In this document: piece by piece, positions 13,201 through 25,200 of the stretch | How the letters are laid out: each line of letters begins with the position of its first letter | How positions within the stretch are numbered: position 1 is the stretch's first letter | Assembly (NCBI GenBank): GCA_004335635.1 | Contig: QAXH01006743.1 | Span: 82,116 to 146,115, forward strand | From: Chloromonas sp. AAM2 | Taxonomy: Eukaryota > Chlorophyta > Chlorophyceae > Chlamydomonadales > Chlamydomonadaceae | Reading direction: 5' to 3' | Length of the DNA: 64,000 nt | The notes under the pieces: generated by a model | The model's input: the letters and a program-made list of their open reading frames with translations, nothing else | The model's database searches: none | What the model was told of the DNA's origin: nothing | Translations under genes and position numbers: made by a program

Positions 13201-16200
13201 GGACTTGGCCAAGAGCATGGCCCTGCTGTGCGTTGTGTTCAACTGCGGTGAGGGCCTGGACTACAAGGCCATGGGCAGCATCTTCAGTGGCTTGGTGCAG
13301 TGCGGTGCCTGGGGCTGCTTTGACGAGTTCAACCGCATTGAGGCCGAGGTGCTCTCAGTGGTGTCCTCCCAGATCAAGCAGATCCAAGAGGGGCTCAAGA
13401 ACAACCTCCCGAAGTTCCAGTTCGAGGGCAAGGAGATTGTTTTGGACCCACGCTCGGGTATCTTCATCACCATGAACCCCGGCTATGCAGGTGCGCAATC
13501 CAAGCATGAGGACGGTCTTTTTGCGTGGGATGGCATGTCATCGCACTTGTTTTCCTATGCATGGCGACAACACACATGGTGTAGGCCGAGATATTCACGG
13601 GCTTCACTTGTTCGCGGCAGCGAGGGTTGGTGGAACGTGTTGGCCTTGCCGTGTGATGAAGCTATCCTCGCACTCCTTCACTGCATCCAGGTCGTACCGA
13701 GTTGCCCGACAACCTTAAGGCTCTTTTCCGCCCTGTGACAATGGTCGTGCCCGACTTGGAGCAGATTTGCGAGATCATGCTTTTCTCAGAGGGCTTCGAC
13801 TCAGCCAAGCAATTGGCCAAGAAGATGACTGTGCTCTACAAGCTGTCCAAGGAGCAGCTATCCAAGCAGCATCACTATGATTTCGGTCTGCGCGCTCTCA
13901 AGAGCGTTCTGATCATGGCTGGATCGCTGAAGCGCGGGGCGCCGGAGATGAGCGAGCAGCTCGTGCTCATGCGGGCGCTGCGCGACATGAATCTGCCCAA
14001 GTTCGTGTTCGACGACGTGCCTCTCTTCTTGGGCCTGATCAATGATTTGTTCCCGGGCATGGACTGCCCCCGCGTGCGCTACCCGTCCTTTAATGACACG
14101 GTGGAAGGCGAGTTGGCAGACCATGGGTTCAAGGTAAGAGCGCATTCAGAATGATGAAGCGCACATTGAACACGCAATGCGTGGCACATGCGACCGTGTG
14201 CGACTGCAAATCAATGTACCTTGTTATTGTTGCTCTGGTCTTCAGGTGGCCGACCCCAGCGAGCAGGTTGACAAGGTGATCCAACTGTACGAGGTCATGA
14301 TGACACGCCACACCACCATGGTGGTAGGCCAGACTGGCGGCGGCAAGACAGTCATCCTCAACACACTGGCACGCACCCAGACCAAACTGGGCAAGAAGAC
14401 CACGCTGTTCACCATCAACCCCAAGGCCATCACTGTGGCCGAGCTGTATGGTGTGCTGGACCCGGACACAAGGGACTGGACGGACGGGCTCCTGTCCAAC
14501 ATATTCAGGGAGATCAACAAGCCGCTACCGGCCGACAAGGATGAGGCAAGGTGAGAAAACGGCATGGTAAGGGACTGCAGCAGTTGGAGGTAGACGGAAA
14601 AACGGAATTAGGGTAGTGAACGAACAAAGGCTAGGTCGGCCATGTGAGATGCTGCCATGTTAGGCAAGGGACGGTGACGCAGAGAAGTGGGCCTGGGCGG
14701 CAGCCGGACAAGGACAGGACATCAATGGCAAGAGGAGCAAAGGCACTCGGCCATACATACATGTGAGAAGTACATGTACTAAGCAGGCTGTTTTCTGGTT
14801 TCTCAGGTACCTTATCTTTGATGGCGATGTTGATGCTGTGTGGGTGGAGAACATGAACAGCGTGATGGACGACAACAGGCTGCTGACGCTGCCTAACGGC
14901 GAGCGTATCAGACTGCAGAATCACTGCAAGCTGCTCTTTGAGGTGAGGCATCCTCGTGCAATTCACGTACAATGGTATGTTGAGGAGACGGTAGAAGGCT
15001 TGCTGCTGGGCACTCTACAACCGCCAACGCCCCTATTCAGCTGCTGATGCAATCGATGAGCTGCCGGATAAGGGATGCCTTCCTCTGGCGCCTCTGCCCT
15101 TGCCTATTTCAGGTGTACGACCTCCAGTACGCCTCTCCTGCCACAATCTCGCGCTGTGGTATGGTGTACGTCGACTCGCGCAACCTTGGCTACAAGCCGT
15201 ACGTCTGGACGTGGCTCAACGGTCGCACCAAGCAGTCCGAGATCGACATCCTGCGCAGCCTGTTTGAGAAGTACGCGCACCCCTGCGTGGACTGGGTGCT
15301 GGAAGGCGTGGATGGGGACGACCTGGTAAGCATTTTGGCAAATGCATGAGATCAACCAGTAATTTCAAGGTGACCAGGGTCGCTGTTAAGATGCCAGGAT
15401 CGCCCAAAGTCAGACCCAGGGGTGTAGCCACCCTTCAATGCCATGTGTTGCCACTGCTGCCACTGTTATTGTAGTCGTCTAATTCGCTATCATTGACCGT
15501 GGTCGCACTGCATGTGTTCGCAGGTGCGTCGCCCCCGGCAGACTGTCCCCATGACCAACCTGAACATGATCACTCAGCTGTGTGCGCTGCTGGACGCCAC
15601 CATTGAGGATCACCCACGCATGGGCGACCCGCAGATCCTAGAGGCGATGTTCGTTTTCTGTGTAGTCTGGTCCATTGGAGCGTGCATTGTTCAGGTGGGG
15701 CGCGATCTGGCTTTGTCGAATGCACACACGAAGACTTGCATGAGGCAGCGCTTGCTTGAATGCACTGCTCTCCTTGGGTGTGCAAACAGTCCTTCTGTTC
15801 ATGCCATCAGAAGCTGCCTTCAGACCAACCAAAACCTGCTGCATGTCGCATCTGTTGATTTCACTTGCAGCGCCCCGAAGCTCCCGATCGTGACCGCTTC
15901 GACGCCTTCATCAAGCGTCTGGCGAACATGGGATCGGTTGATGGCGAGCGCGTCAGTGCGACGCAGTTGCCTGCCAAGTCTCTTTACGAGTACTGCTTTG
16001 ACTCAACTGAGGGCGTGTGGAAAGCGTGGAAGAGCTACGTCAACGAGTACGAGCCGCCTGCAGATGGGCAGTTCTCCAAGATTCTCGTGCCTACAGTCGA
16101 TGTCGTCAGGTGAGTCGACCAATCTATGCGCCCTTCTATGCATTGCGTCCTTGGTAACTAAGCCATGCATGGAAAGCTCACATGGCACATGCCTTCGAGG

Positions 16201-19200
16201 GGCATTTGACCACCCAGCATGTCCTCCTTGCTCTGCTTGAAGGTACTGTGATGCAAAATGCTCCACCTCCTCATCGACGTCACAACTCTTGCTTTTGCTT
16301 TTCTCTTTGATTTGCAGGACCACCTGGCTTGTGAGCACCGTGATGACTGCCGGAAAGCCCTGCCTGCTTGTGGGTGAGAGCGGCACGGCCAAGACCGTCA
16401 CCATCAGCAACTACCTCACCTCCCTGGACGCCTCCAGTAACATCATCCTCAACATCAACTTCAGCAGCCGCACCTCTTCAGCCGACGTGCAGCGTGCTCT
16501 GGAAGACAGCACAGAGAAACGTACAAAGGACACCTACGGGCCCCCTATGGGCAAGCGTCTGATCATGTTCCTGGATGACCTGAACATGCCTCGTGTGGAC
16601 AAGTACGGCACTCAGCAGCCCATCGCCCTGCTCAAGCTGTTCATCGAGCGCAAGGGCCTGTATGACCGGGGCAAGGAGCTCAGCTGGAAGAACATGAAGG
16701 ATGTGCAGGTAGGGTTGGGTGCAGCCCACGAGTCGTTTGCAATAACCTTGTTGGTTCTTTGATGTGCTGCCAGCCAAGTTCATATCAAACTGACATACCT
16801 CCTAATCTGACTTTAGCAGAGACCTGGAATCGATCAACTGTGCTGTAAACGAGGTGCTGTGTCACCTGTGTGCAGGTTGTGGCTGGTATGGGGCCACCAG
16901 GGGGAGCACGCAACCCTGTTGATCCAAGGTTCATTTCACTCTTCAATGTCTTTGAAATCCAGTTCCCATCCACGGACAACCTGAAAACCATCTATGAGGT
17001 GAGGAAGTTTACTCAGCTAGGGTTGGGCAGCTTCTGACTGGATGAATAGCGAGAAAATCTGATGGGCAGTCAGTCTGATGAGAAAGCAATCAGTTGATGA
17101 TGCACTGCTGCACACACCTGTGTAGCAAGGTGTTGACAAGAGGTAACGCTTTGGGCAGCAGGTGAAACGCTAAGTACACATTCCGAAGTTGCAGATGAGC
17201 ACACTTAACGCAAAGCACATCCACACCTCAAGGCACATCAAAACACACACACTTGCCCGCTCCCTTCAGGCCATCCTGTCCCGCCACTTGGCCAAGCTGC
17301 CCAGCGATGAGATTCGTGAGGTGGTGGGCGAACGACTGACAGATGTCACCCTGGAGCTGCACAACTTCATCTGCGATAAGCTGCCGCCCACGCCCTCCCG
17401 CTTCCATTATGTGTTCAACCTGAGGGACCTCAGCAGGCTGTATGAGGGGCTGCTGCTGTCAACACCCGACAAGACCAAGTAAGGAAGCACAATCATTTTT
17501 CATGGGCCTCAGTTAACCCTGGCAAACATAGTGACGGCTACGTGCTCTGCATGCCGTCTCCTGCGTTTTGCAGCTGCCCCTTTCATGAGATAAGGGTCAC
17601 CACACCACCTACGCCTAGCCGCAATCACCATCTTGATTGGATGGTGGAAATTAAAGTCAACAATCCAGATATGATATTCAGGAACTCACCCTTTGTTTGG
17701 CTGCCTTGTGCTTCAGGAATGGCGAGCAGTTCCTCCGGCTGTGGCGCAATGAGGCACTGCGCGTCTTCTACGACCGCCTGATCAATCAGGAGGACAAGCA
17801 GCTGGTCATCAACAGGATGAGCGAACTGGTGGAGCAGAAGTTCCCAGCCTACGCTGAGCATGTGCTCAAGTCGCCCATCCTGTTTGGGGACTTCAGGTGA
17901 GCACTGCCTTGTGTTGCATGCCCTTGGCTTGGCATGCCCTTGGCTTGTTCACTAAGGTCTGAGCCAGGTTATGGTCCTAGCTGAACGTGTGTTGCCGTGT
18001 TTTTCCAGGAATGCCGTTGGGTCTCTGCTGGATGAGGGCAGCGAGGTGCGGCTGTACGAGGATGTGGGGGACTATGAGTCCATCAAGGCCATCTTTGAGG
18101 AGGTCCTGGCCCAGTACAACGCCAAGCGCAAGCCCATGACACTGGTGTTCTTTGAGGACGCTCTGGAGCACCTCACGCGCATTCACAGGACCATTCGCCT
18201 GCCACAGGTAGGAGGCTACCGATGCTTACATCAGCCATTCCGGCCTGGTGTGGTTAGGCCGTGTCATCATCACCCCGCATGTGGCCTGGTATGGCTGAAA
18301 TGCGTCACAAGCTAGGTATTCTAGGGCTCTTGTGTGTCTTCTGCACAGCAGCAGGCATTCGGAAAAGGCAATTTCCAGAGCTGCCAGCTGCTCAGTGGGC
18401 CGGCCGTGACATTGGTTGTGTGTTGGTGTGTGCTGATGCGCAGGGCAACAGCCTGTTGGTTGGTGTGGGAGGCAGCGGGAAGCAGTCCCTGTCCCGCCTG
18501 GCCGCGTACACAGCCGGGTGTGAGGTGTTTGAGATCACTCTCACACGTGGATATGACGAGACGTCTTTCAGGGAAGATCTCAAGAAGCTGTACGGTGGGT
18601 GCTGGCCTCACTTGCCAGCCAACAACCACACGTCACACAATGCCCATGCCATGCAGCATGCGCCAGTCAAGTCTAACCTTGCACATGTTGTTCCCTACGC
18701 CACTGCACCCACCCTCTTTAGCGCTGCTGATCTCTTGCCAAACCTTTCAGATCTCAGCGCTTGCAGCAATGTGCTGCTAGACTCGGACAACCAAGTGCAT
18801 GTAGTTCAATACCGCACTCCATTGATTGTTTCCTTGTCTGCACAGGCATGCTTGGTGCAGACAACAAGAAGGTCATGTTCCTGTTCACCGACGCCCATGT
18901 GGCTGACGAGGGTTTCCTTGAGCTTATCAACAACATGCTGACCAGCGGCATGGTGCCTGCGCTGTACGACGACAGTGAGAAGGACGGGCTCATCAACAGG
19001 TCAGGAAAGATAGCATGAGCTGGGCAAAAGCACTGATGATATATGTGGGCAAATGGCATCGAATGCTGCGAGAACGGACGGCATGTAAGCAGGCAGCAGG
19101 CCTCAGCGATCCGTTGGGGCCAGTTCCGTCTGTCTCACCAGCACAGTGCCTGGAATGCTGCACGGACCTACGCATGCAATGATATCCTATTCCTCGTTTC

Positions 19201-22200
19201 TGTTCTGCAGTGTGCGCCCTGAGGTTGAGAAGAAGGGTCTGCTGGCCACCAAGGAGTCGTGCTGGAGCTACTACGTGCAGAAGTGCCGCAACAACTTGCA
19301 TGTGGTGCTGGCCATGAGCCCGGTCGGCGAGACGCTGCGCACAAGGTGCAGGAACTTCCCTGGCATGGTGCGTTCAACAGTGGGGCCAGGCTCGTGCAAG
19401 CGTGTGTCAGCTGTACCTTAGAGGCAGACCTGCATGCTGCTCTTCACGCCTCATCTCTGCTGTTACTACTCTGTGCTTGAGCCTGCAGGGGCAAGCGCGG
19501 CTGTCATACACTCAACGCGGCTGGTGTGCATTAGGTTTCCTGGCCAATCAAGACCAACGTGCACCATGACCGGCAGTCTGATCGCCAATGCTTTTTTTAT
19601 GCTGCCACAGGTGAACAACACAGTCATTGATTGGTTTGAGCCATGGCCGGAACAGGCCCTTCAAAGCGTTGCCAGTGTGTTCCTGGCTGAGGAGACGCTG
19701 CCTGATGCCCTGAGGCCCATGATCGTGGAACACATGGTCACGGTGCACCAGAGCGTGCGCACATTCTCTGGTCGCTTCCAGGTGAGGACAGATGCACCTC
19801 GCTGACGTGAGGCAGTATTGACGGTCATGCTGCAGTGTGCAAGGCAAGTGCAAGGCTGACTGCTTCCAGGGCCAGGCATGGGGCCTCGTCGCAGGCGTCT
19901 GCAGCAAGCCTGCATTCCCATGCGCACAGCATGCTTATGTGGCGCTCAAATGCTCACCTTGTGCCAATCCTGGTGGTATACCATGAGCAGGAGGAGCTAC
20001 GACGCGCCAACTACGTGACACCCAAGAACTACCTAGACTTCATCAATAACTACAAGCGCTCCCTTGGCAACAACCGCCGCATGCTGGACGAGATGGCAGG
20101 GCGCCTGAGCGGTGGCCTGCAAAAGCTTATCCAGGCTGCGACGGAGGTCGACGCCATGCAGAAGGAGCTGAGCCAGGCCAAAGTGGTCGTCGAGCAGGCG
20201 ACGCAGGAGTGCAACCAACTGCTGGTGGTAAGTGGCTGGAGGCTGGAACCACTGGGCACAAAGCAGCCGCCCAGAATTGCATGGTACGATGCGAGCGCGC
20301 TCGTGGTTGACTGAACAGTGCCGCAATCATTGAATGTTCTCCATGGTTCTCGTTATTCGCAGGTGATCAGTAGCAGCACGGCGGAGGTTGAGACCAAGGC
20401 CAAAGCGGCTGTGGAGAAGGAAGCGCAGCTTAAGGTGGACAGCGAGAACATCAGCGTGGAGAAGGCAGAGGCAGAGGCTGCACTTGAGGAGGCCATTCCG
20501 GCGCTCGAAGAGGCCGCGGCTGCCTTGGCAGATCTGCGTAAGGACGACATCACGGAAATTCGATCCTTCGCCAAGCCTCATGTGTTGGTGCAGAAGGTGA
20601 GTTTGTGACTGGCTTTGCCTCGCGTTGCCTCTACCGAACAGTGGCTGACGCATGTGCTTTGTGTTTGCCTTGTTCAGGTTTGCGAGTGTGTGGTCGTGCT
20701 GCGCGGCCTCAAGGACGTGAGCTGGGCCGGTGCCAAGTCCATGATGGCAGACGGAAACTTCCTTCGAACCCTGGTAGACTTTGACAAGGACTCCCTCACT
20801 GAGAAACAGGTGAGCAAGCACGTGCACAGGAGCGAGGGCACTGTGCATGCCAGATGGAACAGGCACGAGCGTCATGTGTTAAACTGAACTAACCAGGAGC
20901 GACAATGCTTAAAAGGCTTACAGCTGCGTTCACTTGCCCGTATCTCCTGCCTCTGTGCAGGTGAAGAAGGTGAAGGACTACATGAAAGACCCTGCCTTCA
21001 CCTACGAGGGCCTGAGGAGCATCTCCGTGGCGGGCGCAGGCCTGCTCAAGTGGGTGCTGGCCATGGTCAACTACAACAACGTGGCGCGCACTGTGGAGCC
21101 AAAGCGCAAGAAGGTTGCGGACTCAGAGAAGAACCTCCGCATTGCACAGGTAAGACTTCAGCAGGAGTAGAGTTTGATGACCTGCTCTGCAAGGCATGTC
21201 TTTATTGGAGTGATGACGATTCCCCCTTTGCTCCAGCTCAAAGACGTTGAATGGAATGTGGACTCGTCTGGTCCTTGCATAATCGTATAGCCTCTGTTCC
21301 CTTGCCGCCCTGCAGAAAGACTTAATCGAGACCAAGAAGCAGGTCGAGGAGCTGAACAAGCAGCTGTCGACACTGCGCACCCAGTTCGAGGAGAAGACAG
21401 CTGAGCAGCAGGACCTCAAGGCCAAGGCCGACCTGATGGAGCGACGCCTGGTGGCCGCCTCGCGTCTGATTGCCGGGCTGGGCAGCGAGCGCTCACGGTG
21501 GAGCAATGACATCACGGAGCTGGACAGCAGGAAGGAGCGGCTGGTGGGCGACTGCCTGCTGACCTCCTCCTTCCTCTCGTACACTGGTGCCTTCACATTC
21601 AACTACCGCCATGCCATGGTGAGTGTACCAGTCATCATTTGCAATCATGTGCCACACATCTCAGAAGGCGCACATGAGTTTCACCAGCGAACGCACATGC
21701 GTGCGAATGTGGATGATTGCAAGAATGGCTCTCACTCCCCCTCACAACGGGACACCATCAAGAGCTTAATTTCATGCGCTGCATTGGTCGCCCCCCAGGT
21801 GTACGACATGTGGCAGCGCGACGTCACGGAGCACGGCATCCCTCTCACGTCACCCTTCCGCTTGGAGGAGCTGCTCACCTCTGACGTGGAGACCACCCAG
21901 TGGGCCTCGGAGGGCCTGCCCTCGGACGAGCTCAGCATTCAGAACGGCATTCTCACCATGCGAGCGAACCGCTGGCCGCTGTGCATAGACCCTCAGATGC
22001 AGGCTGTCAACTGGATTAAGACAAGGGAGGGCAAGCAACTCGATGGAAAGGTAACAAGCTGTACGGCTAAACCTCGGCTATAGTCTAACGCACTCAACCA
22101 CCAACTCAATACCTGCACTCGGCCATAATCTAGCGCTCACCACCAGCTTATCAATAACAATCATGCCTACCCTGCCCTACACACAGCTCAATGGTTCTGC

Positions 22201-25200
22201 TTGATACCTCCAGGCTTTATTTTCCTGTGTCTTGCTTTCACGGCATGAGCGTTCACCCGCTTTCCTGCTCAATCCATCCGTTCAGATCAAGACGTTCAAT
22301 GACAGTGACTTCCTCAAGCAGCTTGAGTTGGCCATCCAGTACGGTTTTCCCTTCCTGTTTGAGAACCTTGACGAGTACATTGACCCAGTGATCGACCCAG
22401 TGCTTGAGAAAAACTTCTTGCCCACAACCAACGGCAAGCTGTTGATCAAGCTGGGCGACAAGGAGGTTGAGTGGGACTCGAACTTCCGGCTGTACATGAC
22501 GTCAAAGCTCTCCAACCCTCACTACGGCCCTGAGATCAGCGGCAAGACCATGATCATCAACTACGGTGTTACACAGCAGGTGCGTTTATGCCCTTGTGTT
22601 GTGAGGTTTTGCAGCACTAGTCTAAATGTCGCGTGCACCAATGCTAAGGTCGTCCATCTCGAGTAAGACTACTTGGCCATGCAGCTACAATGTGCTTTGT
22701 GCATGCGGGATGCTTCACATTTGCTTTGCTGTGCGGTGGCGGTGCAGGGTTTGACAGAACAGCTTCTGAACGTGACTGTCAAGCATGAGCGGGCCGACCT
22801 GGAGGAGGCCCGTGAGACCCTGGTCAAGCAGATGAGCGAGAACAAGGCCCTGCTCAAGGGGCTCGAGGACACCCTGCTGAGGGAGCTGTCCAACGCCACT
22901 GGCAACATCCTGGATAACCAGGAGCTCATCAGCACGCTGGAAAGCGCTAAGGCAAAGGTACGGGGAAGCATTGCCATTGCGGCTGGCACATCAATCATCT
23001 GACATCACGCCTATTAGCAGCATCGCCTTGGGTCCAGTGTGCTGGATTGCTCTGAGCATTTGATCTTCACTGAGCATGTGTCCACAGTGCGCAGTTAAGT
23101 AGTGCCTGACCGCTGTTGACGTCCGTGTGCACTGACGCACCACTGACGCTTGCACTGGTGTCATGTACGCAGGCCGTTGAAATTGCAGAGAAGCTCGAGG
23201 CGAGTAAGCTCACAGCCGCTGAGATCGAGGAGGCGCGTGTGCGCTACAGCCCCGTGGCCAAGCGCGGTGCCATCCTGTTCTTCGCAATGGCCTCACTCAG
23301 CGCAATCACAAACATGTAAGCGGCGTGCCAAAGTGTGTATTCTGCGTTACTTCTGAGGCATTGCTTCTGATTGGTTTCCTTGGTGGCTTAGCGACGCCTA
23401 GGCCAAACCCAGCAGCACGCAGTATACCACCCTTATGCTGTGCCTTGCCTTGTCGTCTTTTGCCTTTCAGGTATGAGTACAGCCTGGCGTCTTTCCTGAC
23501 AGTCTTCAACCTGACGCTCCACACCAGCAAGCGCGACCCCACGCTTGAGGGTCGCTTGCGCAGCGTGATTGAAGCGCTCACCTTTGACGTGTACAGCTAC
23601 ACCTGCCTGGGCCTGTTCGAGCGCCACAAGCTCATGTTCAGCTTCCAGATGACCATCAAGATCCTCGAGGGAGAAGACCCGCTGGACGCTACCATGCTGG
23701 ATTTCTTCCTCAAGGGGAACCTGAGCCTTGAGAAGGCCAGGAGGGCCAAGCCATACGATTGGTTGCCTGACCAGGGCTGGCAGGACCTCATACGTCTTGT
23801 GCAGGTGGGCAGGCAGAGGGCTGGCAAGAACGGCAGATTTATAATAGCAGAAAGAGTAGGTACCGCAGGATTTGAGTTCTCGGGCCTGCTTGTTAGGCAA
23901 TCGTTGTCCAAGCGCGTCTCATAGTGCAGTCATGTTTGCCCATAGCCATGGGATGCATTGAGAGGCCTGGACCGTCTGGAAACATGTGGTTCTCGCCATA
24001 ACACCGCCCCAAACCCGTGCTGTTGCCCGCAGATTGGCAGCAACAAACTGGACCCTGCCACCGGCAAGGTGCATGTGCTGGCTCGCCTGGCAGACGACAT
24101 CGAATCAGAGGAGGCTGTCTGGCGCGACTTCTACGAGCTGGAAGCGCCTGAAGAAGCGCCTCTACCTATGGGGTACAACCACGCGCTTACTGAGTTTGAA
24201 AAGCTGCTGGTGCTGCGCTGCTTGCGCATGGATCGTGTTACTGTCGGCATCACACGCTTTGTTATCAGCGTGATGAGCGAGCGATACGTGCAGCCACCGA
24301 CGCTCGATTATGCCCAGATATACAAGCAGTCAACAGAGACAACGCCAATTGTCTTTGTGCTATCGCCTGGTGCTGACCCCGCATTTGACGTTTTCAAGCT
24401 CGGCGAGGAGATGGGCTTCAAGCCGGGTGCGAAGCTCAAGTATATGGCACTCGGTCAAGGCATGGGACCAAAAGCCGCTGAGTTTATTGAAACTGGCGTA
24501 CAGCGTGGACTGTGGATCATGCTGCAGAATTGCCACCTTCTCCCACGGTGGCTCAAAACGCTGGAGAAGATCCTCGAGAAGATCACTAAGCCGCACCCGG
24601 ACTTCCGGCTCTGGCTTACCACCGAGCCCACCGATCGCTTCCCGCTGGGCGTGCTTCAGCGATCGCTCAAGGTCGTGACCGAGCCCCCTAATGGCCTCAA
24701 GCTGAACATGCGGCAGAGCTACAACAAGATCAGCGAGGAGGTGCTGGCGGAGTGCCCACACACGGCCTTCAGACCGCTTGTCTACGTACTGGGATTCTTC
24801 CACGCTGTTGTTCAGGTAAGCCTGCATAGTCTAGTCAATTGTAAGCCATTTAAGTGGTCCGCTCTGTAACATGCCACAGTCCACCCTCCTGATCGGCTCA
24901 AGGCAAGCTTAGGTTATCATCCGTTTTAGTATTATACATCATCCTTTCTGTGCCAAGGTCGGAGATTGTGAGCTTTGCATAGCTGTACACAGTCAGCACC
25001 TTGTCTGTGCCCTCCTGTCTCTGTGCAGGAACGCCGCAAGTATGGCAAGCTGGGTTGGAATGTGGCGTATGATTTCAACGAAACAGACTTCCGCATTTCA
25101 ATGGCCTTGATCTCCACCTACCTTTCTAAGGCGTATGAAAACCAGGTGGGCTAGAGCTGAGCTAGTGGGGGCTCAATGGCTGTCAGCGGTTATGCGCCTT